Shown here: in pieces, positions 41,999-52,224 of the stretch | How positions within the stretch are numbered: position 1 is the stretch's first letter | How the letters are laid out: each line of letters opens with the position of its first letter | Source: Labilibaculum antarcticum | Lineage (GTDB): Bacteria; Bacteroidota; Bacteroidia; Bacteroidales; Marinifilaceae | Assembly (NCBI RefSeq): GCF_002356295.1 | Contig: NZ_AP018042.1 | Span: 5,426,361 to 5,490,360, forward strand | Reading direction: 5' to 3' | Length of the DNA stretch: 64,000 bases | Translations under genes and position numbers: made by a program | Notes under the pieces: model-generated | Told to the model about the DNA's origin: nothing | Seen by the model: the letters and a program-made list of their open reading frames with translations, nothing else | The model's database searches: none

Positions 41999-43126
41999 CT
42001 ATTTCTGAAAAAGAATACAAACAGGACTGGGTGCTTTTACTTCATCAACGAAAGTTAACATGCCGGTTACAGAATCTCTTTTGAAACTCACAATATTGTT
42101 GGTGTTTTTGTTGGCAACCAGTAGAAATTTATCGTCGGGCGATAAGCTGAAATTACGCGGATGATCACCTCTCGTGGGTTCATGCCCAATCAATTTTAAG
42201 GCTCCATCTTCCTGCACTCCGAAAATTACAATGCTGTTGTGTCCCCGGTTCGATCCGTACAAGAATTTCCCATCCTTCGAAATATGTATATCGGCAGTAT
42301 TGCTTACACCATCGAAATCGGCTGGCAGCGTGCTGACATTCCCAAACCTACTTATTTCATGATTATCCGAAATTGAGAAGCTGCTAATGGTATTGTCAAT
42401 CTCGTTGATCACAAAAAAGTATTTGCCGTTTGGATGAAAAGCCAAATGCCTTGGTCCGGCTCCATCGGCCAAAGAAACTTTTGCCTGTTTTGCCGGCACA
42501 AATTGATTGCTGGTAGAATCGATACTTGCAATCCACAATTCGTTGGTTCCCAAATCGACTGCAATAATATGATTTGAATTGGGCTGAAACCAAACGCTGT
42601 GTGCATGTGGTTTATCCTGACGATTTGCAACCGTTCCGGAACCGGTGTGTTGCTGCACATCCAAAAGATCAGATAATTCTCCTCCCTCATTAATTTTTAA
42701 ATAACCAATATTACCACCTGTGTAATTTGCTGTTAGAACAACTCCCTCATTGTTTACGGTAACAAAACAAGGATGTGCTCCTCCACTTTCTTTTCGACTA
42801 ATCAATTTCAAGGAATCACCAATCTGATACGATTCAACCGTTCCCATATTATTGTCTAAATTGATTTCATTTGAAGCCAAAAGAGTTTTTTGATTGTTTG
42901 CAAAAGCCAAATAGGATGGATTTTTAGTTTCTGCAACCAAACCAATCATATTCATATGCCCGGCAGTATCCATTTTCAACTTGTAAATTCCATTGGATTC
43001 ACCATCGGTGTATGTTCCCAGAAAAAAAGAGTAAGAATTTTGAGTCACAGAAGATTTAATTTTAGAGTTTTGGCAAGCTGCAATCATCAGGATTGAAGCA
43101 ATAATAAGAATATTTCGTTTAATCAT
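41999..43126 (-). CDS. Lactonase-family beta-propeller lipoprotein
   Basis: This 375-residue protein has a lipobox (LMIAAC, Cys at about 19) and then the seven-bladed propeller of the 6-phosphogluconolactonase (Pgl, YbhE) family: FFLGTYTDGESNGIYKLKMD, KPHAHSVWFQPNSN, GAGPRHLAFHPNGKYFFVIN, DIHISKDGKFLYGSNRGHNS and GDHPRNFSLSPDDKFLLVAN. It probably hydrolyses a sugar lactone in the periplasm, since the lipoprotein signal makes a cytosolic pentose-phosphate role unlikely. It stands alone. Confidence 0.88.
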   Translation of the reverse strand: MIKRNILIIASILMIAACQNSKIKSSVTQNSYSFFLGTYTDGESNGIYKLKMDTAGHMNMIGLVAETKNPSYLAFANNQKTLLASNEINLDNNMGTVESYQIGDSLKLISRKESGGAHPCFVTVNNEGVVLTANYTGGNIGYLKINEGGELSDLLDVQQHTGSGTVANRQDKPHAHSVWFQPNSNHIIAVDLGTNELWIASIDSTSNQFVPAKQAKVSLADGAGPRHLAFHPNGKYFFVINEIDNTISSFSISDNHEISRFGNVSTLPADFDGVSNTADIHISKDGKFLYGSNRGHNSIVIFGVQEDGALKLIGHEPTRGDHPRNFSLSPDDKFLLVANKNTNNIVSFKRDSVTGMLTFVDEVKAPSPVCILFQK

Positions 43127-43284
43127 GTGTGGTTATTTTATAAGAAGCCTAAAGATAACAATACCGATTGGATAAATTAGCAGACTACATTTCACTATGC
43201 TCAACATAGATTCCTACTTTATTCCATCGCAATGGCTCACGAATTATTTTAAATGGTATAATATATTCTAACTGGACGGATTTA

Positions 43285-45888
43285 TTAAATGACAACAATC
43301 TTCTTCTTCACTGTTTTGTCTAAAAAACAGATAACCAGGAAATAAATTCCTGCCGATAAAGCACTCAAGTCCATATCAGATTTATTACTTGAATTTTGAT
43401 GTTGAGAAAGCATCCGTCCCTCTGAATCATAAACATTGACTTCAAACTCTGTTACCGTATCATTTTCAATAGATACAGAGAATTTTCCTTTATTGGGATT
43501 GGGATAAACTTTCACCTCACCCGAAGGATCTTCGCTTGGTTCAGTTGGGTCGGGATCGGTACCCGGATTTGGATCGCCTGCAATGGTGTCTCGAACAAGA
43601 ACCGTATGATTTCCAATAGCCAAATCTACCGTTATTTCTAGAATCCCATCTGAATTGGAATCCCCTAAGCGTTCTAATACGTCATCTACAAATACTCCAA
43701 AAGACGTATTGCTTTTCATATCCAAAGCAAATATTTTCATTGTTCTACCACCAGCAATGTCTTGAACAGAATAAGATACTGATGCAGTATCTCCCTGCGC
43801 ATCGAACAGGTATAAGTGATTCTCCCAATCGACACCTAGGGTACTTTCATTTGAAAACAGTTCACCTCCTGCATTGGCCACATTGATATTATCTCCAATC
43901 TTGATGGTATGCAAAAAAACGGTATTCTCCTTAACGGCAACAGGTTCCACTTCTATGCGCCAAAAACCGGGATGTTGATTTTCCAAATCGACACTTCGGT
44001 TTGGTGGATAATTGGTCCCATCCACCCAATATTCATAACCACTTCCACCAACGAGAGTGGTTTTACTAAGTTCCGGTAAAAGTGTTCGAATGGCAACACT
44101 TCCTTTTCCATTTGCCGTTTTATAATCCTTTCCATTATAGGTAATGATCTTATTTTCTACCTGGGTGTTGGTAACGCTTCCGCTGATATCAGGTCTGTTC
44201 ACAAAATGATTAATGTATTTTGCTTTACGCACTCGGGAACTTGTATTTAACAAATGAAGATGATCCAAAACTATCACCCGATCGGGCTTATGAAACAATA
44301 ACCGACGTTCAAAACGATCCAATTTGTTTGCTTGATAGGAAGCTGCCGCATCTGCTACCTGATATGAATAATCATCGCCGGAAGCATAATGCATCCATTT
44401 TCCTCTTCTGTGTTCAGATGAAAAAACATCATCTAAATTTTCCAATCGATCTGATTCTATTTGTCCGCCATCATTGGAAACATTCCTACCAAAATTATGA
44501 TAGCTTTCCGTTCCATCGTAAACACAAATTGAGTTGTGAGCAATGGTTCGTGAGTAATAATTATTATAATGAGAAGTTCCAAAAGAATCATAAAACCCAG
44601 CATCCAAAATCAATGGTTTATCCTTAATAATAGTAAATGTATTGTTATCACGATGCTCATGATCTGCACGCTTAGCAGGTGCATTGTAAAACCAAAGCAT
44701 AGTCGCATCCTCGTTCCAGGAAGTACGACTCACCGACAAACCTGTTTTATCGGCCCAATAATTTAGAGGTGGCTGTGGATGTGGCACATAAGAAGCCGTA
44801 AAATCTTTATACATCAGCTTACTAAAAACCAATACCGAATTGTGTAGATATTGAGATTGATTGAAGAATTGCACCATATACTGACTTCGGGGATATTCAA
44901 ACTCGGCAGCATTACGATACATAGCCTGATTTGCCTGATCCAAATTTACAATAGCATCTCCCAGATGAATACAATAATTGTCGGGCCGAAAAAAATACCA
45001 ATACTGATTGATCGATTCCTTTATCCACGGTTGGCTTTGGTAGTAATTACGATCTGTTCCATAAAGCATATCATCAAAAAACTGATACTGGCTGGGTAAA
45101 CTTATCATTCCGTAGGCTGCCCCCCAATTCCATCCGCCATCATCATCACGAAAGTGTGCAAAGGCAGGAAGAATTCCGTTTTCCCATTTTCCCAACAAAA
45201 TTAGATACCAGGAATTGACTTGCGACAGTTGCGAAAAAGATAGTCCATCGGCTCCATGCAGTGCAATGGCTGCACGCATTGTCATGATACAATTGTGAAT
45301 GTTATGACTGGATACATAGCTATTCCCAGATGGTGTAAGAATATAATTCTCCATAAAATATTCCAAAACCCGATAAAAAGAAGTAGATAAGTTTTGTCTG
45401 AGCGATTGCGGAATATAATCGTAAGTCCAATCGAGAAGAATAGCCCCGTAATTACAATTATCGCGCAGTAAATTCTCTTGTGTATCTCCTGAATAATTAT
45501 CAAAATTAATTCCATCCAGATAAGTGACGTAAGTATCTATAATGAATTCACATCTTGCCTTAGACAAATCATCAGATTCCAATTGCAATAGAAAAGCAGT
45601 CATTTTCGATAACATAAATGCATCACCATCATTCCAATCGTAAGTCCACTCACTGGAATTAGAACCTGCCAAATAGTGATCCGAATCTGTAATCCAATTA
45701 TTATTGTAGCTATTCTTGAATGTATTATAGGTGTCTCCACTATCTCCACCGGTAATATTTGATTTCAGCCAATCAAACCTCTCTTTCCCCAACTCTAGCC
45801 TAGGTCTGTTTTCATTCACCTGAGAAAAAGCCTGAGAAAAGGATTGGATAAGAAATAGAAATAATATGATTGTTCTGAAGCCCTTCAT
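43285..45888 (-). CDS. T9SS-secreted heparinase II/III-like polysaccharide lyase
   Basis: This 867-residue protein has a signal peptide (residues 1-22), an alpha/alpha barrel at about 30-370 (WTYDWNDGDAFMLSKMTAFL; SSHNIHNCIMTMRAAIALHG), a heparinase II/III beta-sandwich at about 385-700 (RADHEHRDNNTFTIIKDKPL, SRTIAHNSICVYDG) with the expected His/Tyr/Arg residues, a Pro/Asp linker (PNPGTDPDPTEPSEDPSGE), and a C-terminal T9SS sorting domain (VKVYPNPNKGKFSVSIEN to GIYFLVICF). It should be exported to the cell surface or medium and cleave a uronic-acid polysaccharide. The exact substrate (heparin, alginate, ulvan-like) is unknown. Confidence 0.88.
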   Translation of the reverse strand: MKGFRTIILFLFLIQSFSQAFSQVNENRPRLELGKERFDWLKSNITGGDSGDTYNTFKNSYNNNWITDSDHYLAGSNSSEWTYDWNDGDAFMLSKMTAFLLQLESDDLSKARCEFIIDTYVTYLDGINFDNYSGDTQENLLRDNCNYGAILLDWTYDYIPQSLRQNLSTSFYRVLEYFMENYILTPSGNSYVSSHNIHNCIMTMRAAIALHGADGLSFSQLSQVNSWYLILLGKWENGILPAFAHFRDDDGGWNWGAAYGMISLPSQYQFFDDMLYGTDRNYYQSQPWIKESINQYWYFFRPDNYCIHLGDAIVNLDQANQAMYRNAAEFEYPRSQYMVQFFNQSQYLHNSVLVFSKLMYKDFTASYVPHPQPPLNYWADKTGLSVSRTSWNEDATMLWFYNAPAKRADHEHRDNNTFTIIKDKPLILDAGFYDSFGTSHYNNYYSRTIAHNSICVYDGTESYHNFGRNVSNDGGQIESDRLENLDDVFSSEHRRGKWMHYASGDDYSYQVADAAASYQANKLDRFERRLLFHKPDRVIVLDHLHLLNTSSRVRKAKYINHFVNRPDISGSVTNTQVENKIITYNGKDYKTANGKGSVAIRTLLPELSKTTLVGGSGYEYWVDGTNYPPNRSVDLENQHPGFWRIEVEPVAVKENTVFLHTIKIGDNINVANAGGELFSNESTLGVDWENHLYLFDAQGDTASVSYSVQDIAGGRTMKIFALDMKSNTSFGVFVDDVLERLGDSNSDGILEITVDLAIGNHTVLVRDTIAGDPNPGTDPDPTEPSEDPSGEVKVYPNPNKGKFSVSIENDTVTEFEVNVYDSEGRMLSQHQNSSNKSDMDLSALSAGIYFLVICFLDKTVKKKIVVI

Positions 45889-46037
45889 TGTATTCGTAAA
45901 TTTATTACAAACATCAAATTACAAAAAATCAAGGAATTGAAATTGAAAAAGATACATTGGAGACTTATTTAGAATACACAACTCTCTGTATGTGTATACT
46001 CAAACGTATTAAAAGTAAGCTTAGTACAGTTTGTTTT

Positions 46038-47402
46038 TTATTGAAGTTCAATTTTCCGATTTAACTTTCTTAATTCTCTTATCAGAAATGCACCCGACAC
46101 AATGGCTGAACCAACATCAGATATCGGACTCGCAAACCAAACACCATTTAAACCAAAATAAGTGGGAAGAATAAAAAGGATTGGGATTAACAAAATAACC
46201 TGACGCATTAATGTTAGCATAACTGAAATGCCTGCTTTTCCGATGGATTGAAAATAATTTCCAACAACTACTTGAAAACCTACAATAGGCAGAGCAAGCA
46301 ATATAATCCGTAAACCGTGAGATCCAACCTGTAATAGTTCTGCATTGGAATTATTGAAAGCCTTCACAATTAATTCCGGAAATAACTGCACCCCAAGAAA
46401 ACCAACAATCACGATTCCTGTAGCCGCTTTCATGCAAAGTATCAAACATTCTTTAACTCTGGCGTAATTTTGCGCCCCATAATTAAAGCCGAAAATGGGC
46501 TGTGCCGCCATATTCAAAGCCACCACAGTCATTACAATCAGCATGGCAATAGAGTTAATTATACCCATTGCAGCTATGGCGATATCGTTGCTATACTCAA
46601 CCAACTGAATATTAAATAATGCCTGAACAAAACTACCTGCCAATTGCATGGTAAATGGAGCGAAGCCAATTGTTAAAATGTAAAAAACAATCTGCCAATT
46701 CAATTTAAAATTTACCAATCGAAGCTTAATTATGGATTTGGGTCCTAAAAAATGGCGAATTACCCATATACAAAGAATAAACTGTGAGATGATAGTAGCA
46801 TAAGCTGCTCCGGCAACCCCCATGTCCAAAACGAAAATAAAGATGGGATCTAATATGACGTTTGTACCCGCACTAATCAGCATAGAATACATCGCTATTT
46901 TGGCGTTTCCTTCGGAACGGATCAGGTTGTTGAGTGAAAAACCAACCACACTAAAAATTGCTCCGTAAAGAATGATATTCAGATATTCATTGGCTACAGA
47001 CATGGTATCATCTCCCACTCCAAACATCCTAAGTAAGGGATCCTTTATTGAAAATCCAATTACAGTAATAATAACAGAAACAATAATCATGAGAACAAAT
47101 GAATTTCCCAAAACCCATTCGGCTCTTCCAAAATCTTTTTTCCCAAGATTAATAGAGACCCGGACTCCTGCACCAATCCCAATAAGCATTCCAAATGCCA
47201 TCATGATGAGCATTATCGGAAACACAGCACTTAGGCCTGATAAGGCTATTGCCCCAACCCCTTGACCAATAAAAATTCGATCGACAACATTGTACAAGGA
47301 ATTAATAACGACCCCGGTAAAAGCAGGTAAAAAATACTTCCACAGCAAGCTCTTGATACTCGCACTCTCCAATTCCCGCACATTTTTACTATTCCTATCC
47401 AT
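46038..47402 (-). CDS. MATE-family efflux transporter
   Basis: About 454 residues from the ATG at 47402 (MDRNSKNVREL). Twelve transmembrane segments with the MATE opening LWKYFLPAFTGVVINSLYNV then VDRIFIGQGVGAIALSGLSA, duplicated in the second half (MQLAGSFVQALFNIQLVEYS; QPIFGFNYGAQNYARVKECL). It exports cationic or other drugs and metabolites in exchange for Na+ or H+. The frame extends to GTG at 47447, but a promoter -7 box at 47420-47427 lies inside that extension, so the later ATG is preferred. Confidence 0.9.
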   Translation of the reverse strand: MDRNSKNVRELESASIKSLLWKYFLPAFTGVVINSLYNVVDRIFIGQGVGAIALSGLSAVFPIMLIMMAFGMLIGIGAGVRVSINLGKKDFGRAEWVLGNSFVLMIIVSVIITVIGFSIKDPLLRMFGVGDDTMSVANEYLNIILYGAIFSVVGFSLNNLIRSEGNAKIAMYSMLISAGTNVILDPIFIFVLDMGVAGAAYATIISQFILCIWVIRHFLGPKSIIKLRLVNFKLNWQIVFYILTIGFAPFTMQLAGSFVQALFNIQLVEYSNDIAIAAMGIINSIAMLIVMTVVALNMAAQPIFGFNYGAQNYARVKECLILCMKAATGIVIVGFLGVQLFPELIVKAFNNSNAELLQVGSHGLRIILLALPIVGFQVVVGNYFQSIGKAGISVMLTLMRQVILLIPILFILPTYFGLNGVWFASPISDVGSAIVSGAFLIRELRKLNRKIELQ

Positions 47403-47419
47403 AAGTTCATTTAGTCGCA

Positions 47420-47451
47420 CAAAGGTACCACTAATGCCCGCTCGCACTCAA
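47420..47451 (-). promoter_or_regulatory. Promoter of the MATE gene
   Basis: On the minus strand TTG (47449-47451), 21 nt, then TACCTTTG (47420-47427) matches the Bacteroidota promoter apart from a 2-nt longer spacer. The predicted start is about 11 nt upstream of the ATG at 47402. Confidence 0.55.
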
Positions 47452-47719
47452 TATTTTTTCCTAAAAAAGTTTAAAAGTCGGTAAACACATTCAATTTTGC
47501 GGTAAAGAAGCAAGAAAGACAGGGTATCAATAAGCAATTTGTATCCCTCATTTTCTCAAACTAATTCTGTTTAGAATTCTGTTTTAATAACAACCGCACT
47601 AATAATTATTAATATTCATGAAACTTTTGCAGATTATATAAAAAAATAATAGTTCTTTTGCGAAATTTATTTCCGAAATTAAGATCTTTCAAAAACAGCA
47701 TTCAAAAATAAGACCGAAC

Positions 47720-48556
47720 ATGTTAGAAACAATTAGCAAGATATTAGAGTTTGAACTCATAAGCATTGACAATCATAAAATCAGAGTCTTTACACTGGTA
47801 AGTATCTTACTAATTTATGTACTGACTAAACTCTCTCTTTACCTAATAAAGAAAGCTCTTTTTCGAAAGCAGAAATTTATAAAAACTGATACGGGTAATA
47901 CTTATGCCCTCTTTCAGATTATAAAATATGTAATTTGGGTTATGGCTATTGGCCTTATTCTGGAATCTTTTAATATAAAAGTGACTGTGCTTATTGCCGG
48001 TTCTGCAGCCTTGTTAGTTGGTGTTGGCTTAGGCTTGCAACAAACTTTTAATGATGTAATTTCAGGGATTATTCTGCTTTCCGAGCGATCAATAAAAATT
48101 GATGATGTATTGGAAATTGATGACGACGTTGTAAAAATTCAAAGCATTGGATTGCGAACCTCTAAAGGTCTGAACAGAGATGATATTTCCATCATTATTC
48201 CCAATTCACTAATTACAACTAACAAAGTAATTAATTGGAGTCATCAATCTAAAAAAACACGATTTAGAATAGATATTGGAGTTGCTTATGGCAGTGATGT
48301 TGATTTAATTATTAAAACATTGGAAGAAAGTGCTTTTGAGCATCCAGACATTGATGAAAGAGAGTCAATTGAAGCACGATTATTAAATTTTGGGAATTCA
48401 TCATTGGATTTTCAGCTGCTATTCTTCAGTAAAAATATTTTTAGAATTGGTAAAGTAAAAAGTGATATTCGCCGAATAATAAATCGAAAATTTACAGAAA
48501 AGAATATCACAATTCCTTTTCCACAAATGGATGTTCATTTTAAAAAGGAAATATAA
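47720..48556 (+). CDS. MscS-family mechanosensitive channel
   Basis: This 278-residue protein has membrane segments at about 24-42 (VFTLVSILLIYVLTKLSLYL), 66-85 and 91-113. The pore helix AGSAALLVGVGLGLQQTFND leads into GIILLSERSIKIDDVLEID, the MscS beta domain. It gates in response to membrane tension. It differs clearly from the MscS at 26258. It lies 242 nt upstream of a retropepsin-RimK-desuccinylase gene run on the same strand and may belong with it. Confidence 0.9.
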   Translation: MLETISKILEFELISIDNHKIRVFTLVSILLIYVLTKLSLYLIKKALFRKQKFIKTDTGNTYALFQIIKYVIWVMAIGLILESFNIKVTVLIAGSAALLVGVGLGLQQTFNDVISGIILLSERSIKIDDVLEIDDDVVKIQSIGLRTSKGLNRDDISIIIPNSLITTNKVINWSHQSKKTRFRIDIGVAYGSDVDLIIKTLEESAFEHPDIDERESIEARLLNFGNSSLDFQLLFFSKNIFRIGKVKSDIRRIINRKFTEKNITIPFPQMDVHFKKEI

Positions 48557-48798
48557 TGTTAATTAACCAACTTATGAATAGTATCCTTTTGCCTATCTAA
48601 ATAATTGTAACCTATTGTACCGAAATAAACTTTAATACAAGCTTGAGTGATTTTTTTAATTGAGAGAGATAAATCGGTATACATATCAGTTGCAGTGAAG
48701 TTTAGAAGGCTTGAAGATCAAAAGAAGGATTACAATTAATTTCTGTATATTTAAAATTGCTGAAAGCTTCCCCAAAAAAATAATGAAATTTTATTCAC

Positions 48799-49260
48799 AT
48801 GAAAATAATCATTGGGAAAATTGACAAAGCTGATTTTCCGGATTTACATTTATTCAATATTGATTTAAAAGTTGATACTGGAGCTTACACTTCCTCTATT
48901 CATTGCCATCAAATTGAAGAATGCCAGACAGGTGCTGAGGGATATTTAAAATTCAGACTTTTAGATCCATCACATCCAGATTATAATGAAAAAGAGTTTG
49001 TTGTAAAAAATTACAAGAAGAAAAAAATCAAAAATTCCTTCGGGAAATCAGAAAATCGATTTGTAATTCAAACGAACATTATTCTATTTAATAAGGAGTT
49101 CTCAATTGAACTTTCCTTAAGTGAACGTAGTGAAATGAAATATCCAATATTAATCGGAAGAAAACTATTAAATAAAAATTTTATTGTTGATACCTCAAAG
49201 CGCAATATTTCTTTCAAATTGAAACAAAAAAACAGCAGCGACTCAGAGTGCATTCAATAA
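48799..49260 (+). CDS. RimB-like retropepsin-fold protease (ATP-dependent zinc protease family)
   Basis: This 153-residue protein has a retropepsin-like active site LKVDTGAYTSSIHC (Asp26) and the typical C-terminal PILIGRKLLNKNFIVDTSK. In Pseudomonas the homologue RimB trims glutamate tails that RimK adds to ribosomal protein S6. Here it lies 16 nt before the rimK-type gene, the same pairing. The old family name ATP-dependent zinc protease is not supported by any visible ATP or zinc motif. Confidence 0.85.
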   Translation: MKIIIGKIDKADFPDLHLFNIDLKVDTGAYTSSIHCHQIEECQTGAEGYLKFRLLDPSHPDYNEKEFVVKNYKKKKIKNSFGKSENRFVIQTNIILFNKEFSIELSLSERSEMKYPILIGRKLLNKNFIVDTSKRNISFKLKQKNSSDSECIQ

Positions 49261-49276
49261 AAATTAAATACATATT

Positions 49277-50152
49277 ATGAAGATTGTTATATTATCAAGA
49301 AACCCTAAGCTATATTCTACCAGAAGATTAGTGGAAGCAGCCGAAAAAAGAGGCCATGAAGTACTTGTTGTGGATCATTTAAAATGCATTATAGAAATTG
49401 AAAAAAAGAATCCGAAAATATTTTACAATGGAGCATATCTAGAGGATGTAGACGCTATAATCCCAAGAATTGGTGCCTCTGTAACATTCTATGGATCAAC
49501 AGTGATTCGCCAATTCGAAATGATGAAAACCTTTACTGCTGTTACCTCTGAAGCTCTAATAAAATCACGGGATAAATTAAGAAGCTTGCAGGTTTTATCG
49601 CGGGCAGGCGTAGGCTTGCCCAGAACGGTTTTCACAAACTACACAAAAGATGTAAATCACGTTATTCAATCGGTTGGAGGTGCTCCAATAGTACTTAAAC
49701 TTTTAGAAGGAACTCAAGGATTAGGTGTTGTTTTAGCAGAAACTCAAAATGCCGCCACTTCGGTTATTGAAGCATTTAACGGACTAAAAGCCCGAGTGAT
49801 TGCACAAGAGTTCATTAAAGAATCGAAAGGCTCTGACATAAGAGCTTTTGTGGTTGATGGACGAGTGATTGGCGCGATGAAGCGACAAGCTTTAAAAGGC
49901 GAATTCAGATCAAACCTTCATCGGGGAGGCTCTGCAACCATCATTGAATTGACGGACGAAGAGGAGAATACAGCAATAAAGGCAGCAAAAGCAATGAGAT
50001 TAGGCATTGCCGGAGTAGACATGTTGCAATCAGAAAACGGACCATTGGTTTTAGAAGTAAATTCATCTCCTGGTTTGGAAGGTATCGAAATGGCTACAAA
50101 AAAGGACATTGCGAAGCAAATAATCAGATATATTGAAAGAAATGTTGAATGA
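49277..50152 (+). CDS. rimK: RimK-type ATP-grasp glutamate ligase
   Basis: This 291-residue ATP-grasp enzyme has an N-terminal preATP-grasp domain ([40 protein letters not shown]) and ATP-grasp core ([57 protein letters not shown] with the metal-binding Glu and Asn). E. coli RimK adds glutamates to the C-terminus of ribosomal protein S6. The flanking protease-like and deacylase-like genes suggest a write-and-trim system for a peptide tail; in this organism the target is not known. Confidence 0.92.
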   Translation: MKIVILSRNPKLYSTRRLVEAAEKRGHEVLVVDHLKCIIEIEKKNPKIFYNGAYLEDVDAIIPRIGASVTFYGSTVIRQFEMMKTFTAVTSEALIKSRDKLRSLQVLSRAGVGLPRTVFTNYTKDVNHVIQSVGGAPIVLKLLEGTQGLGVVLAETQNAATSVIEAFNGLKARVIAQEFIKESKGSDIRAFVVDGRVIGAMKRQALKGEFRSNLHRGGSATIIELTDEEENTAIKAAKAMRLGIAGVDMLQSENGPLVLEVNSSPGLEGIEMATKKDIAKQIIRYIERNVE

Positions 50153-51143
50153 TAAGTTTACTATTCTAGGTAAGGAAATTAAGAGAGGCGAACGTGCTTT
50201 CTTAGAATTGGAAGTCGCTAAATTACACACTCGAAATAGTATTAGGGTGCCTGTAATTGTTGAACGGGCAAAAAAAGATGGTCCAACCTTACTTTTAATG
50301 GGTGGTGTGCACGGAGATGAAGTCAATGGAATTGCAATTGTTCGTAACATTATTCGAAAAAAATACAATAAGCCCAAAAGGGGAATGATTATCTGTATAC
50401 CCGTTTTTAATGTTTTTGGCTTCTTAAATCTTCGCCGGGAATTTCCCGACGGAAGAGATTTGAATAGGATGTTTCCTGGCTATTTAAATGGTTCTCTTGC
50501 AAGTCAGTTTGCCTACCGGTTCACAAAAGAAATTGCGCCAAAAGTTGATTATGTGATCGATTTTCATTCTGGCGGAGCAGACAGATCTAATTTCCCTCAG
50601 ATCCGTTGTGTCACCAAAGAAGAAGAATCTCTGCAACTTGCACGAATTTTTAATGCGCCATTCATATTAAATTCCGAATACATTTCTAAATCTGTTCGTG
50701 ATACCATTCGCAATTTGGGAAAAACGATTTTACTGTTTGAAGGTGGAAAATCGAATGACCTGGATGAAGAAGTTATAAGTTGCGGAGTAGAAGGAGCAGT
50801 AAACGTGATGAAATATTTAGGATTACAGGATGGAGATCTGGAATTAAAACAATCTCCCGTGGTAATTCCTAAAGCTCAATGGTTAAGAGCACCCAATTCC
50901 GGGATGTTTCAATTACGGGTTACAAATGGAAGCTGGGTGGTTAAAAAACAAATATTGGGAGAAATAACCGATCCATACGGAGACTATGAAAAGAAAGTTT
51001 TTGCTCCGTTTGACTGTTACGTATTTTGCGTAAACACAGCGCCTATGGTGCATAAAGGGGATGCTCTTTTTCATGTTAGCCTAGAAACTCAAATAGACGA
51101 ATTTAATAATGATTTAATCTCTCCGGACTATCTGGTAGAATAA
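50142..51143 (+). CDS. Succinylglutamate desuccinylase/aspartoacylase-family zinc hydrolase
   Basis: About 333 residues from the ATG at 50142, overlapping the rimK-type gene by 11 nt (a TTG at 50133 is also in frame). M14-like zinc site: [10 protein letters not shown] gives the His and Glu ligands and [13 protein letters not shown] the second His. [18 protein letters not shown] is the substrate-binding arginine region. Members cut amides or N-acyl bonds of acidic amino acids. Translational coupling to rimK suggests it removes or edits the glutamate tails. A terminator follows at 51149. Confidence 0.88.
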   Translation: MLNDKFTILGKEIKRGERAFLELEVAKLHTRNSIRVPVIVERAKKDGPTLLLMGGVHGDEVNGIAIVRNIIRKKYNKPKRGMIICIPVFNVFGFLNLRREFPDGRDLNRMFPGYLNGSLASQFAYRFTKEIAPKVDYVIDFHSGGADRSNFPQIRCVTKEEESLQLARIFNAPFILNSEYISKSVRDTIRNLGKTILLFEGGKSNDLDEEVISCGVEGAVNVMKYLGLQDGDLELKQSPVVIPKAQWLRAPNSGMFQLRVTNGSWVVKKQILGEITDPYGDYEKKVFAPFDCYVFCVNTAPMVHKGDALFHVSLETQIDEFNNDLISPDYLVE

Positions 51144-51148
51144 GAAAC

Positions 51149-51175
51149 AAAATAGCCAATTCGTTTGGCTATTTT
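51149..51175. terminator. Bidirectional terminator between rim operon and cupin gene
   Basis: AAAATAGCCAA (51149-51159) pairs perfectly with TTGGCTATTTT (51165-51175) with a 5-nt loop TTCGT and a T tract on each strand. It begins right after the desuccinylase stop, and the right arm contains the stop codon of the cupin gene. Confidence 0.85.
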
Positions 51176-51504
51176 TTTATAGTATACCTGTCTTTCTCTG
51201 AAACATAGTCCATAAGAATAGTTCTACTAATGAATTTTGCTGAATGTAAAACATCTTCAGGGATATTGTAGCAATCTCCCTTTTTGTAAATCGTCCTTTC
51301 TCCCCCAATGCAGAGTTCCATTTCCCCTGCTATCACAATTCCCCATCTTGCTCCGTGAGAGTGTCTGGGAATTTCACCGATACCATCAAAATCAAAGAAT
51401 ACAATTTGTTGATTTTCTCCTTGCAGCAGCCAAGCACGAACTCCAGTATAAGGAAGCTCAACTTCTGGAAGATTTTTAATCATTTCAGGATAAATATTGT
51501 CCAT
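51169..51504 (-). CDS. Single-domain cupin protein
   Basis: This 111-residue protein has cupin motif 1 as PRHSHGARWGIVIAGEMELC (His/His/Glu metal ligands partly conserved, with Arg-Trp in the gap) and motif 2 as GDCYNIPEDVLHSAKFI. Such small cupins bind a metal and a small ligand, as sensors or isomerases. Its stop codon lies within the terminator stem at 51165-51175, which implies the RNA hairpin forms over its last codon. No functional neighbour; AlkD-like gene lies 45 nt upstream on the same strand. Confidence 0.8.
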   Translation of the reverse strand: MDNIYPEMIKNLPEVELPYTGVRAWLLQGENQQIVFFDFDGIGEIPRHSHGARWGIVIAGEMELCIGGERTIYKKGDCYNIPEDVLHSAKFISRTILMDYVSEKDRYTIKK

Positions 51505-51549
51505 ACTCTTTATTAATTAAAGGTTTACACTAAATCATCAACATTTAAT

Positions 51550-52218
51550 TTACAAGTACTTACTTCCTTCACGAACACTTAATGGTGCTAATGAATGTCT
51601 TGAAATGAATACTTTTACCCAATCAGCATTATACTTTGAATACTGACGCAAAGACCAACCAATTGCTTTATTCACAAAAAACTCTTTGCTCAGATTATTT
51701 GAAAGAATTGCTTTGCTTAGAAATTCGGTATCGGTTTCGTTTTTGTATTTTAGTTGGAAAATGATCGTTACCCTTTTCAACCATATATTTGAATTCAAAA
51801 TCCACTTCTCCAGAATCTCTTTCTTCAACTCAGGATATTTTTGACACAAAACACCAACAAGAGGAGCTAAAGAATCAACTGAATCCCACCACGATTTTGT
51901 AAGTATCAATTTTTCAATCAACTCAATATCCGATTTCTGAAGATTTTTTTCAAGCTTACGCAGATATTCCAAAGCTAAATACTGATACTCCCGGTAAGGT
52001 AAATCAAACATGTGAAATACAAATTCCCAATCAATCTCCTTACTTTTGCTTTTCCCTTGTAAAAACTCTTTGCTTATATCTGCTCTCAAAGATTTTGGAA
52101 TTCCCAAGAAAGAAAAATGCTTTTTCATATAAGATTCCATTCGTATTGCGAACACACGATTAGCATTCTTCTTGTAAATTTCTACAATTTTATCCGTCCC
52201 AATATTTTGTGTTTCCAT
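51550..52218 (-). CDS. DNA alkylation repair protein (AlkD-like)
   Basis: 222 residues from the ATG at 52218 (the frame opens earlier with TTG at 52224). An all-helical HEAT-like repeat protein with family motifs FLGIPKSLRADISKEFLQ, WWDSVDSLAPLVG, WLKRVTIIFQLKYKNETD and FFVNKAIGWSLRQYSKYNAD, where the Trp-Asp and Arg residues line the DNA-binding groove of AlkD. AlkD removes N3- and N7-alkylated bases from DNA. It is followed by the cupin gene after 45 nt and may be co-transcribed with it. Confidence 0.92.
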   Translation of the reverse strand: METQNIGTDKIVEIYKKNANRVFAIRMESYMKKHFSFLGIPKSLRADISKEFLQGKSKSKEIDWEFVFHMFDLPYREYQYLALEYLRKLEKNLQKSDIELIEKLILTKSWWDSVDSLAPLVGVLCQKYPELKKEILEKWILNSNIWLKRVTIIFQLKYKNETDTEFLSKAILSNNLSKEFFVNKAIGWSLRQYSKYNADWVKVFISRHSLAPLSVREGSKYL

Positions 52219-52224
52219 TATCAA

